From the NCBI RefSeq assembly GCF_000293805.1, contig NZ_AMBZ01000001.1:896001-960000 (forward strand): DNA of 64,000 bases, in the 5' to 3' direction. This document shows, piece after piece, positions 16,126 to 24,116 of this stretch. This DNA comes from Paenibacillus alvei DSM 29. Its GTDB lineage: Bacteria; Bacillota; Bacilli; Paenibacillales; Paenibacillaceae. Both the position numbers and the translations under genes were made by a program. The notes beneath the pieces were generated by a model. The model was not told the DNA's origin. It saw only the letters and a list, made by a program, of their open reading frames with translations, and ran no database searches. Position 1 is the first letter of the stretch. The number at the start of each line of letters is the position of its first letter.

Positions 16126-17535
16126 TCATTTTGAAATACTAACCTTACGTTGAACTCTGTCCCAACTAGCAACCCGGTATCCCGCTGCCTCTACTACCTC
16201 TCTGACAGGGGCAATGGCTCGTTCATTTACTACCTGTGTCCCAACAATCTTATTCCCGTTTACCGTCGCTATTTTCTTGATGTTGTCCCATACAAGTTTA
16301 GCACCTATTGCTTCGGCCATGTCTCGTATCGGCACTGTAACAAGCCCGTTCGCGAAAGTCCCGGAGGCAATTACTTTTCCATTCAATTCTACCGTTGCGG
16401 TTTCTCCTCTAGGTTTTGCGGTTGCAGGCTTTTCCACCGCTGCCACACCGCGCAACTGCGCCAACTTATTTACCAAGTTCGTGCCATATGACGACGAGGG
16501 CGCCCACTTCGCACCCAATTCTTCCAATGTCTTCGCCGTACCATGCAGATATGCGAAGTGTCTAGGATCTGGTGTATCCTTTTTCGGGTATCCACTTGCG
16601 CCAGCGTACAAGGCCAAATGGTCAAGGTGGGCGGTAATCCCTTCTTTCCAATCTTTGAATCGTTTATGAGCTGATGCCTGGTAATCTCCACCTCCAGCGG
16701 TGATTTTCAGGCCACACGGGTTGTGATAGCTGGCGTCTATACCAGCTGCACTTTCCCCCTTTTTATAGAGGTACCCAGTTTCGTGTGCAAACTGCACATA
16801 GGCAATGGCTGGATCGATTCCGCCCCGAAGTGGCGCAAGCTGCCAGTATAGATCGGCCAGCTCTACAAATTCATCAGGCGCTTTATTCGCTTTTGCCCAA
16901 GCCTTAGCCTGCTCGACCGTAGCAGACGCCGCGCCTAAGATGTTCGTCCCTCTGGCTGCTGGCTGCTGCGCTTTTTTCGGCTGCAGCTTTAAGTAACGCG
17001 CCACGCCCGCGACGTGGCCGGATATAATCGCCTCAATAACTTCCGGACGCTTGAGCCGCGCCGCATCTGCCGCGACATCGACAAACAGGTTTTCTGTCAA
17101 GACTGCCGGCATGCGCGACTCGCGGCACATGTGCAGATCCTTTTTGCGCTGCCCTCGATCCTTAACACCGAACTGCTGTAGCCGGCTCATGATCTCTGAA
17201 TGAATAGCATCTTGCAGCGCCGCCGTGGCTGCATCCTTTGTGCCGGAATATGTGTATGACTCAAAGCCTCCTGCGCCGCCCCCGGCGTTACAGTGGACAC
17301 TGATAAGCACATCAGCTCTAGCAGAATTGGCCTTGTCTGTCCGCTCTTTCAAGGACAAGTAAACATCTGAAGAACGAGTAAGAAGGCATTTAACACCTTC
17401 ATAATCACGCTCCAAGCGCCGCGCCGCTTCTGTGGCAACGCGTAGCGCAACGTCCTTTTCGACGACTCCATTTCCGCTGCCGCCTGGATCTTTACCGCCG
17501 TGGCCGCTATCCCATTCTACAACAACCTCAGTCAT
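16126..17535 (-). CDS. phage endolysin: amidase_3 plus glucosaminidase-like and stalk domains
   Basis: 469-residue cell-wall hydrolase. Residues 5-190 are an N-acetylmuramoyl-L-alanine amidase of the zinc type: WDSGHGGKDPG (zinc His), LISVHCNAG (second His), VLTENLFVD (catalytic Glu). Residues about 220-370 resemble a mannosyl-glycoprotein glucosaminidase (FAHETGYLYKKGESAAG, NPCGLK). The last 75 residues (ATVELNGKVIASGTF, VPIRDMAEAIGAKL) are a copper-amine-oxidase N-like wall-anchoring domain. No signal peptide, so it needs the holin encoded just upstream, with which it overlaps by 8 nt. Confidence 0.92.
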   Translation of the reverse strand: MTEVVVEWDSGHGGKDPGGSGNGVVEKDVALRVATEAARRLERDYEGVKCLLTRSSDVYLSLKERTDKANSARADVLISVHCNAGGGAGGFESYTYSGTKDAATAALQDAIHSEIMSRLQQFGVKDRGQRKKDLHMCRESRMPAVLTENLFVDVAADAARLKRPEVIEAIISGHVAGVARYLKLQPKKAQQPAARGTNILGAASATVEQAKAWAKANKAPDEFVELADLYWQLAPLRGGIDPAIAYVQFAHETGYLYKKGESAAGIDASYHNPCGLKITAGGGDYQASAHKRFKDWKEGITAHLDHLALYAGASGYPKKDTPDPRHFAYLHGTAKTLEELGAKWAPSSSYGTNLVNKLAQLRGVAAVEKPATAKPRGETATVELNGKVIASGTFANGLVTVPIRDMAEAIGAKLVWDNIKKIATVNGNKIVGTQVVNERAIAPVREVVEAAGYRVASWDRVQRKVSISK

Positions 17536-17806
17536 TCTTAGCACCACCCTTCTTTGCTTGCTTCACTGTTTGATGCCCAAATACAGCAACAGCACCACAC
17601 AAAATACCCTGAATTACAGATTCAGCACTAAGCCCAAGGATCGATGTAGTAAATACAATTGCAATCGCTGTTACGAAAAAGATAATTGTCCAGTCTGGTA
17701 CCAACGGCGTATGTTTCAAAGCAAATCCAATCACCCAACATGCAGCAACAACAACGATTAATGCAGGATTAATCAGTTCAAAAATCATGTTCCATTCTAT
17801 AGGCAT
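17528..17806 (-). CDS. phage holin
   Basis: 92 residues with three hydrophobic segments (ALIVVVAACWVIGFAL; IIFFVTAIAIVFTTSILGL; VIQGILCGAVAVFGHQ) and a basic tail, matching the holin family found in Firmicutes phages (phage_holin_4/Hol44 type). Lies between XhlA and the endolysin in the standard lysis order. Confidence 0.85.
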   Translation of the reverse strand: MPIEWNMIFELINPALIVVVAACWVIGFALKHTPLVPDWTIIFFVTAIAIVFTTSILGLSAESVIQGILCGAVAVFGHQTVKQAKKGGAKND

Positions 17807-17819
17807 AGTTAAGTACCTC

Positions 17820-18071
17820 CTAAGTTAATTTAATTGCTGCGACGATTACCGCTACCACAATGCCAATAAATGACCCAGTAACGGTACGCCACAACCACTT
17901 TTGATTGTCTTCGATTTTGTTCAGGCGGTGATGAGCTGAATCAGCAGAACTTAACGCTTTAATCGCCATATCTCTGCCATTAATAGCGTCATCCAATTTT
18001 TCCTCTATACCGTCGATTTTTGTTTCAACCCGTGTTAGTCGCTGCAATGTTTCAAGCTGTGGATCGGGCAT
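17820..18071 (-). CDS. xhlA: XhlA-family holin-associated protein
   Basis: 83 residues from ATG 18071 (AAAGGA upstream). An N-terminal coiled coil (LQRLTRVETKIDGIEEKLDD) followed by one C-terminal membrane helix (GSFIGIVVAVIVAAIKL). XhlA of Bacillus PBSX works with holin XhlB in lysis. Confidence 0.85.
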   Translation of the reverse strand: MPDPQLETLQRLTRVETKIDGIEEKLDDAINGRDMAIKALSSADSAHHRLNKIEDNQKWLWRTVTGSFIGIVVAVIVAAIKLT

Positions 18072-18097
18072 GTCTTCACATCCTTTGTAATAAAATA

Positions 18098-18150
18098 GCC
18101 CCCACGCTGCCGTGAGGGCATAAAAATGGCACCACCTATGCGGTAGCGCC
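18098..18150 (-). terminator. two tandem terminator hairpins after the tail operon
   Basis: 18128-18150 (GGCGCTACC / GGTGGTGCC, then ATTTTTAT) and 18098-18119 (GCCCTCACG / CGTGGGGGC, then TATTTTATT) on the minus strand, between XkdX and XhlA. Partial read-through would set the level of the lysis genes. Confidence 0.65.
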
Positions 18151-18306
18151 TTATTTTTTCGAATATTCGTCTCCAGTGATGTCCTGATATTGCTCTGGCG
18201 TAATCTTGCCATACTCGCAAAACTTGCCGATATACAGCGGATCTTTCAAATCCTTTTTGTAAATCCCCATGTCGTAGTAGCGTTTAATCGTTGCGAACCA
18301 ATCCAT
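18151..18306 (-). CDS. xkdX: XkdX-family protein
   Basis: 51 residues, MDWFATIKRYYDMGIYKK at the N-terminus and KITPEQYQDITGDEY near the end, the hallmark of XkdX proteins that lie between tail fibre and holin genes in Bacillus PBSX-like phages. Its stop codon is part of the first terminator's flank. Confidence 0.88.
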   Translation of the reverse strand: MDWFATIKRYYDMGIYKKDLKDPLYIGKFCEYGKITPEQYQDITGDEYSKK

Positions 18307-18307
18307 C

Positions 18308-18673
18308 TTAGATCACTCCTTTTTCAGCTAATTGTAATAGCAATGTTGCGTGGTCTTGCGTGAGCTGCTGGCTTGACGAGTCAATGCCTGCCACCTGCAG
18401 CAGCAGCGCCGCATTTTCCTTTTTCAGATTTTCGTTTTCTTTTTGGAGATCCTGAACACGGTTTTCGATGGTGTCAGGCTTTTCATAGTCATAAAAGAGC
18501 TGCGCCTTTTTAACATCTACCTTTAGAACTGGAACCATTCCAGAAATGTTAATCGGTTGCGGCATCTCTCCCTCAATTTCGATTCCCAGCGCTTCCATTT
18601 GTTTGGGCGTAGGATTAAAATATAACGTCTCGACGCTCAATCCTTCGGATGTTTCTTTGTACACTACGTACAT
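18308..18673 (-). CDS. small tail-region protein with coiled coil
   Basis: 121 residues. After a compact N-terminal part, residues 70-120 form a leucine-rich coiled coil (VQDLQKENENLKKENAALLL). Position between fibre and XkdX is that of Bacillus XkdW-like proteins; no function assigned. Confidence 0.65.
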   Translation of the reverse strand: MYVVYKETSEGLSVETLYFNPTPKQMEALGIEIEGEMPQPINISGMVPVLKVDVKKAQLFYDYEKPDTIENRVQDLQKENENLKKENAALLLQVAGIDSSSQQLTQDHATLLLQLAEKGVI

Positions 18674-18740
18674 GTTATCCCTCCTTTATGCATATTGTAA
18701 CAAACAGAAACCCCGTGCCCCTACTACATCGCTCTTCCCC

Positions 18741-20057
18741 CTATGCCGTTGCAACTATGTGCATCTCTTGCCCAGCAATATGAGAGCTTTGGCCAACTGG
18801 CATTATGAAACCGTCACCCGTGATAGTCGGGCTTATAGTAGAGCCGTTTACAGGAGGTAGATGATCTGCATGAACCGCTTCTAAAGGGGTGTAGATAGAT
18901 GTTTCCGTGTAGACAAAACTACTTCTATTCCCGTCATATGCGCTTCTGAATTGCGGCGCGTAGTTGCCACCAGACCAAAAGTCTATCGCGATGAATTTGG
19001 CGCGAAAACCCAAGCCAGTAACTATTACATAATATTCTGGTCTGCCGCTATTTTTATCTACCAAGAAATACGTGTAGTCGGACGATGCTAATTGAATGAT
19101 GATCGCGCTTGTACGAATCTGTCCAATCTTCCACTCTAATGTCCCCCATTCATCGGCTGCGGATGCTGGAACCCCCTTGGCGTTGATTGCACCCGCGATT
19201 CTACCTCTCCACTCAACGCCAGATTGAAAAGCCTCATTCGCTTTGTCCATTGCCGCCTTAACAGCACTTTCTGTTGCAGCTACATTCGTCCGAGTGCCGC
19301 TCGTTGCTGTGGATAGCTGTACAATTCCAGCAGCCGATACAGACGCACCCGGTAATCGATCGGCTGCCATAGTACCAGTTGTAATATCGCTTGCATCGTG
19401 TTTGTGTGATCCTGCAGCCTTACTGTTCCAATCATCCCGTTCGGCTGCTGTAATGTGCTTCGTCATGTCTTGGACGTGCGCGTTAAGGTCTGTTTTTTTA
19501 GCAGCTCCGATCGAATCCGGCGTAATCTTGGTCAAGTCGATGTCCGCGACTTTCTGATCGGTGTATACCTTTGCCCTTGCTTCCGCCGCATCTAAATCAT
19601 CATGTGATGCCCACACAAGGGATTCGTCTATCCCAGCTGTTACATTGGAAGCATTACCAACGATCGTACTAATGTCGATCGGCTCCTCGATGATGTTTGA
19701 TCCGCCTTTTGCGGGGATGTAATCAGCCGTCTCACCAGCATTCCCGTAGCAGTAAAGGATTTCACCGACATCAGGATCTTGAGCGAAAATACCGATCTCA
19801 CGGAGGTAAAAGCCATTTGTTACGTTTTGATTTGACAATACAGTTCCAACTACCGCTCGCCCTCCTGGGCGAGTTTGTAGCTTTAAAACGGGTAGCGTCA
19901 AAACTGGATTAATCAATCCGGTAAGGTCTGAAATTGGTCGCCCTCCAAGCTGACCGTCTCCAACACGGAAACGAGTATAGCGCAACTCTGCACCTGTCTG
20001 CGCTTTGGCTTGAAGTGCCTTCCCCTTGTTGGTGATCATAAATGTAAAAGCACCCAA
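18741..20057 (-). CDS. phage tail fibre (gpH-like)
   Basis: 438 residues. The N-terminus (MITNKGKALQAKAQTGAEL, then FRVGDGQL) is the baseplate-attachment domain of P2-type tail fibres; the middle has the repeat-like GSHKHDASDITTGTMAADRL segment common in fibre shafts; the unique C-terminal 130 residues should be the receptor-binding tip. GTG/ATG choice: ATG 20057 follows the gpI stop directly. Confidence 0.88.
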   Translation of the reverse strand: MGAFTFMITNKGKALQAKAQTGAELRYTRFRVGDGQLGGRPISDLTGLINPVLTLPVLKLQTRPGGRAVVGTVLSNQNVTNGFYLREIGIFAQDPDVGEILYCYGNAGETADYIPAKGGSNIIEEPIDISTIVGNASNVTAGIDESLVWASHDDLDAAEARAKVYTDQKVADIDLTKITPDSIGAAKKTDLNAHVQDMTKHITAAERDDWNSKAAGSHKHDASDITTGTMAADRLPGASVSAAGIVQLSTATSGTRTNVAATESAVKAAMDKANEAFQSGVEWRGRIAGAINAKGVPASAADEWGTLEWKIGQIRTSAIIIQLASSDYTYFLVDKNSGRPEYYVIVTGLGFRAKFIAIDFWSGGNYAPQFRSAYDGNRSSFVYTETSIYTPLEAVHADHLPPVNGSTISPTITGDGFIMPVGQSSHIAGQEMHIVATA

Positions 20058-20060
20058 TGC

Positions 20061-20624
20061 TTACACCACCTGTTCAATAAATAGTCGTTTCCCTGAGTGA
20101 TATACGAATCCAAAATTAAGATCCATTGTCCCATTCCTGGTCAACTCGATTTTTTCAAGCCAGCTGCGCGTATTCTTGACCGAGTTAATAGCTGCAAGAA
20201 GCTCCTGCGCCCTCTCATTTGTCGCAGCTGGATCGGATGTTGATACTTTGAAGTAACCTGGCTTGCCTCCGTACTCATACCATTCCTCTACACGACCACT
20301 GCCGAATATAGTTGTAACAAGTTCGTTCACCGCCGATGGCGTGCCTTTTCGCTTATGCCAGGCTAAGCTATTTTTAACGAGCTCCCGCTTTTGTTCGATG
20401 GGAAGTTCCGGATCGTAGAAGTCAACATGAAACTGGTATGCGAGCTCGTCCACCCATTGCTCATTTAGTTGGTCTATATGGTGGAGTATCGCTACGGATG
20501 GCATGAGCTGCGTTACTTGCTGCAACTCTGCGTCGATTGCTTCGGCTGCTGCACGCACATTTTCATCCTCCTGTAGATTCGGAGGAACCAAGTCTATAAG
20601 CCGGATCTGCCCGATATTAATCAT
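20061..20624 (-). CDS. phage tail protein I (baseplate, gpI-like)
   Basis: 187 residues from ATG 20624 (GGAGGG 7 nt upstream). LPIEQKRELVKNSLAWHKRK followed by GTPSAVNELV is the family core of P2 gpI. Overlaps the gpJ gene by 8 nt; order W-J-I-fibre as in P2. Confidence 0.92.
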   Translation of the reverse strand: MINIGQIRLIDLVPPNLQEDENVRAAAEAIDAELQQVTQLMPSVAILHHIDQLNEQWVDELAYQFHVDFYDPELPIEQKRELVKNSLAWHKRKGTPSAVNELVTTIFGSGRVEEWYEYGGKPGYFKVSTSDPAATNERAQELLAAINSVKNTRSWLEKIELTRNGTMDLNFGFVYHSGKRLFIEQVV

Positions 20625-21735
20625 CCTCAATCCCTCCATACGTCACTTTTGGCGCGGTGGCAATGGCGACCTGAGTTTTTTCAATGACTGTATATGCTGG
20701 CGAGGTGACGGCTACACGTCTAGCTCCGGCATTCATGGCTAAACGGATAAGTTCCGATGGATTAATATCGCGACCTATGCGCGCTTTTTGCCATTGAATG
20801 TATGTCGTGACGGCCTGTTGTACTCGGTTCTGAATACTCGCAGCGTCCGTAGCGTTGAGGCTGTCGATCCAGTACGTCATGTCGATGTCATAGCTGACAG
20901 CATCCGGCGCAAGCACCGTCACCTTGTCCGTCAACGGCCTGATCCGGTCGCTGTTACAAGTGGCGTGCACTGCCTGAAGGATGTCCGATGACGGCAGCTC
21001 ACCGTCCCGCATAAGCACGCGGATTTCTACCTCTGCTGGAGCAGGCGACCATACCAAGACATCCATGATGTCCTTGTTTGCTGATCTCGCCCAATATTGA
21101 TACGCTCCAGTAGGACCGGCAACTGAGAAACGTTCTGGCGATGTGTATATGCGCTCACGATAGTGGTCGTCATCTTCTCGATCTGTGCCGCCTGCGCTGG
21201 TAGTTAAGTTCTTCACTTGATCGATCCAAGGTAGCGGATCAACGAGTGTTGATATCTGACCTGGGATAAAACCATTGCCACCCTGTCCAGGAGTCAGGCA
21301 GCGGCATGAAAGATCGATGTGCAGAGCCCCCGGTTTTATTTCACCAACATTGCTCGTTGCAAAAAATATTTCACTACCTGGGCTCACACGCGTACCTGCA
21401 GGAATCAATACCGCCTCTGCCAGCGGAACGGACAAATGAAAGCGAACGGTTGTCAGTGCCGGAGAAGCTGCAAGGCGCTCCGTCTCGACCATCGCGCCAA
21501 GGTGATCCAGGTAATCGCCCTGAGCGTAGCGAAGAAGGTTTTGCTTGGCGGTCTGATTTATCACCACTCGCTGTTGCACAATGATCTGAGCGATGCTCAA
21601 AAGAAAGAGGCGCACCGGATCCGCAGGGTACAGCTTGCGGTTAGTGATCGCCTCATACGTAGTTATCATGTTTTGCACGGTTTTGTTGACGTCAGAATCA
21701 ACAAACTGTATATCAGGAAGGTCATTCAGTGCCAA
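20617..21735 (-). CDS. baseplate J-like protein
   Basis: 372 residues from a TTG start behind GAGGAGGGG. Contains the family features LTPGQGGNGFIPGQI and GGTDREDDDHYRERI. Forms the outer baseplate with gpI and gpW. Confidence 0.93.
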   Translation of the reverse strand: MALNDLPDIQFVDSDVNKTVQNMITTYEAITNRKLYPADPVRLFLLSIAQIIVQQRVVINQTAKQNLLRYAQGDYLDHLGAMVETERLAASPALTTVRFHLSVPLAEAVLIPAGTRVSPGSEIFFATSNVGEIKPGALHIDLSCRCLTPGQGGNGFIPGQISTLVDPLPWIDQVKNLTTSAGGTDREDDDHYRERIYTSPERFSVAGPTGAYQYWARSANKDIMDVLVWSPAPAEVEIRVLMRDGELPSSDILQAVHATCNSDRIRPLTDKVTVLAPDAVSYDIDMTYWIDSLNATDAASIQNRVQQAVTTYIQWQKARIGRDINPSELIRLAMNAGARRVAVTSPAYTVIEKTQVAIATAPKVTYGGIEDD

Positions 21736-22024
21736 CGTCTTTCCCCTCCTCTACTATGTTGTAATCCACCAGTGGAAATGCTTTTCCGTTCTCTCCAGTC
21801 TTTACAATTACCTTTGTGACCTCTACTCGTGGCTCACATTCCTGAATAGCTTCGGTCACTCGGATCGCAAGCTGCGATTCCAAGAATGGCACAGGCACAT
21901 CCTGCGGAGTATCAAGTCCAAAATTGCGGAACAAAGGAACAGTACCCAGAACGGTATCGATTATGCATTTTACATTCTGCTCTATTTCTTCAGCTCGTGT
22001 GGCTGGATGAAAGTTCGCCTTCAT
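21722..22024 (-). CDS. baseplate wedge protein W (gp25/lysozyme-like fold)
   Basis: 100 residues with IEQNVKCIIDTVLGTVPLFR and the C-terminal VNY-type end (VDYNIVEEG) of the GPW_gp25 family. ATGA overlap with gpU-like gene upstream. Confidence 0.9.
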   Translation of the reverse strand: MKANFHPATRAEEIEQNVKCIIDTVLGTVPLFRNFGLDTPQDVPVPFLESQLAIRVTEAIQECEPRVEVTKVIVKTGENGKAFPLVDYNIVEEGKDVGTE

Positions 22025-22413
22025 TTCAAGTACTCCTTTAATCGCACATCGATGTCAGCCGTGAGTAAATTACCTTTGGCGTCGATCTTCTCCCATACTT
22101 GCTCATGGCTTTCGATTACCCAGCGATACCGTCCAATGGGTAGCCCGCCAATAACTAGCGCATGCGGCTTTGCTTCACGCTGCAACGTAGACAATCGGCT
22201 GACTTCCCAACGAACATTGAGTCCAAAAAGATAATCAAATCTCATGGTGAATCCGATATCGTCGAGCCCTGGACCAATGTGCTGCAGTACAGGGCTTTTT
22301 CCAAGGACATCGATCTCGGCAAAACGGGATGCGCTTGATCGAGTGAAATTGTCGAACGTCCTGATCTTCGAACTGGTCACTAGGAAGTTGATTGGTCCCA
22401 AACTGCCGATCAT
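22021..22413 (-). CDS. phage tail protein U-like
   Basis: 130 residues; MIGSLGPINFLVTSSKIRTF and the motif HALVIGGLPIGRYRWVIESH are those of P2 gpU-type tail proteins. 4-nt overlaps on both sides. Confidence 0.88.
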   Translation of the reverse strand: MIGSLGPINFLVTSSKIRTFDNFTRSSASRFAEIDVLGKSPVLQHIGPGLDDIGFTMRFDYLFGLNVRWEVSRLSTLQREAKPHALVIGGLPIGRYRWVIESHEQVWEKIDAKGNLLTADIDVRLKEYLK

Positions 22414-22889
22414 ACAACCGCCCTCCCCAACATTACCGCCGTTAGAGTGCTATCCGGCGGAGCTTCGATGTTGATGCCGCTTCCGGTGTATACAGCCTTG
22501 TAGTTGGATATCTGCTGCAGTTGGCCGTTAATTGTGCCTTTCATCCCAATGATAAATGTATCCTCCGACTCCCAACCATCCGGATATTGCACACTGGCGG
22601 CCGTACCGCTCACCTTGGCGACGTGGACAGCAGCAGGGGCTGCATCTGGCAGCTGCTCACCCTGGATGTAGTAGCAACCACCCAGGCAAAAGCCGTCATT
22701 CGTTCCCGTTGAAAGAAACACACAAACGACGCTATCCTTTACCTTCGGCATCATGGTCACGCCTGGCGGCATGATTACAGGGAGCTGAGCGGATACAGCG
22801 TCATCCTCATCGAAAAAGGACACGCGTACCGCGCCTATATCCGATGATACCGCCGTAACCGTTCCTGTTTTAATCGTTCTCTGATTCAT
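22410..22889 (-). CDS. baseplate assembly protein V (spike)
   Basis: 159 residues from ATG 22889 (AAGGTGG upstream). N-terminal OB-like region (GTVTAVSSDIGAVRVSF, VCVFLSTGTNDGFCLGGCY) as in P2 gpV, the membrane-piercing spike, with a short C-terminal beta part. Confidence 0.9.
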   Translation of the reverse strand: MNQRTIKTGTVTAVSSDIGAVRVSFFDEDDAVSAQLPVIMPPGVTMMPKVKDSVVCVFLSTGTNDGFCLGGCYYIQGEQLPDAAPAAVHVAKVSGTAASVQYPDGWESEDTFIIGMKGTINGQLQQISNYKAVYTGSGINIEAPPDSTLTAVMLGRAVV

Positions 22890-22891
22890 AA

Positions 22892-23904
22892 TTACCACCT
22901 TAATGCCTTTCTGATTTCCAGGCTTGTTGTATAGCCACCGGAATCAATTTGATGCGTGGCCGAATCGATTATATAGATGCCAGAAAACTGGCCGGAATTT
23001 ACGATCTTGATCGTGGTTGCCGTCATCAACCTCGGATCGCCTACTAGCGTCAATCGTGCGCGGCCTGCCTCTTTGTTCTTGTCACGAAGCGCATTGCGTG
23101 CAACCCTAAGTCCTTCCGCTTCAGAATCAACCTGCTGATTCAGTTTTAAGATAGGTCCATTCTGTGGGGCTCCTGGTGCTCGATACGTAGCGGATATGGT
23201 TTTCTTTTCTTGGGCGTCGTGTACGCCACCTGACAAGCAACATATCTGGTATTGCTACTTGCCCAGCGGAATGAGTAATCCGCTACCTGGCCACCGTAAA
23301 GGTCTATGTCGAGAAGAGGCGGTTTCTTCTCGTATGTCGCTACGTCAAACAACACGAGCATTCCATTTGCCACCTTGATAGCGACGCCTTCCTTCGCAGC
23401 CTGTGCATACAAAAATGCGGTATCCGTCTGTTCCGTTTGGTCGATACGGTCGTAAGTCGGGTTAAATCCGACATCATACTTTAACTTTAGGCCGCCACGC
23501 TTTGCCACGTCTTCCGCGATGCGCTTCAACGTGACCTTTTCCCATACCTTCGTCCGCTTCGTTTGCTTGATCTCCGCAGCAGCTGGATGCGACGTTGCTC
23601 GAATGGTAACGAGAGAGGGCGGTCCCGTAACCTCCAGCTCGTCCAGATAGAACTTGCCTAGCTTGAACTTCTTAACAACGCCTGAGCCGAGTTGATCCGT
23701 CGTCTCGATAGCAACCTCAATCGCGTCCCCTTCTTTCGGTGCCCAGGAAGCGATCCACTGGCCGGCGCGATCCTCGATAACAAGAGAAAGATCGTCCAGC
23801 TCTCCGCTCGTGCCGTCGGTGTATGTCGCTGAGACGATCTTTCCTGTGAATATCTTCGTAACTTGTTTCCCATTGTATGTTACATGGACGACTGTCTTTC
23901 TCAT
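22892..23904 (-). CDS. late control gpD-like tail protein (frame broken)
   Basis: Hub protein of the baseplate, P2 gpD family. The two open frames 23146-23904 and 22892-23236 join into one protein of about 337 residues if one base is restored in the A-run at 23205-23208 (minus strand), giving VAYTTPKKKKTISATYRAP. Family features: DLSLVIEDRAGQW, LKRIAEDVAKRGGLKL and TRYVACQVAYTT. Overlaps gpX by 4 nt. Confidence 0.9.
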
Positions 23905-24116
23905 TCAACATCCCTCCAAGGCGGAAGATCGGCGTCCACTTCTGGCTGCGGCTCCGGGATCAGAAGCTCGACGCCAGAACCAAAAACGACGGTCTCAATG
24001 TGGCCGGAATTGGCCTGCATCAGTACCGTCATTTGCAACTCGCTGCCCATCTGCTGCAGCGCTATAATATCCCAAGTGTCTCCCTGGGTGGTTACATATT
24101 TACGCAAGTCTGACAC
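23901..24116 (-). CDS. tail protein X (LysM-like)
   Basis: 71 residues from a GTG start at 24116 behind AAAGG. YVTTQGDTWDIIALQQMGSE is the LysM-like core of P2 gpX, ending in LLIPEP as usual. Confidence 0.9.
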   Translation of the reverse strand: MSDLRKYVTTQGDTWDIIALQQMGSELQMTVLMQANSGHIETVVFGSGVELLIPEPQPEVDADLPPWRDVE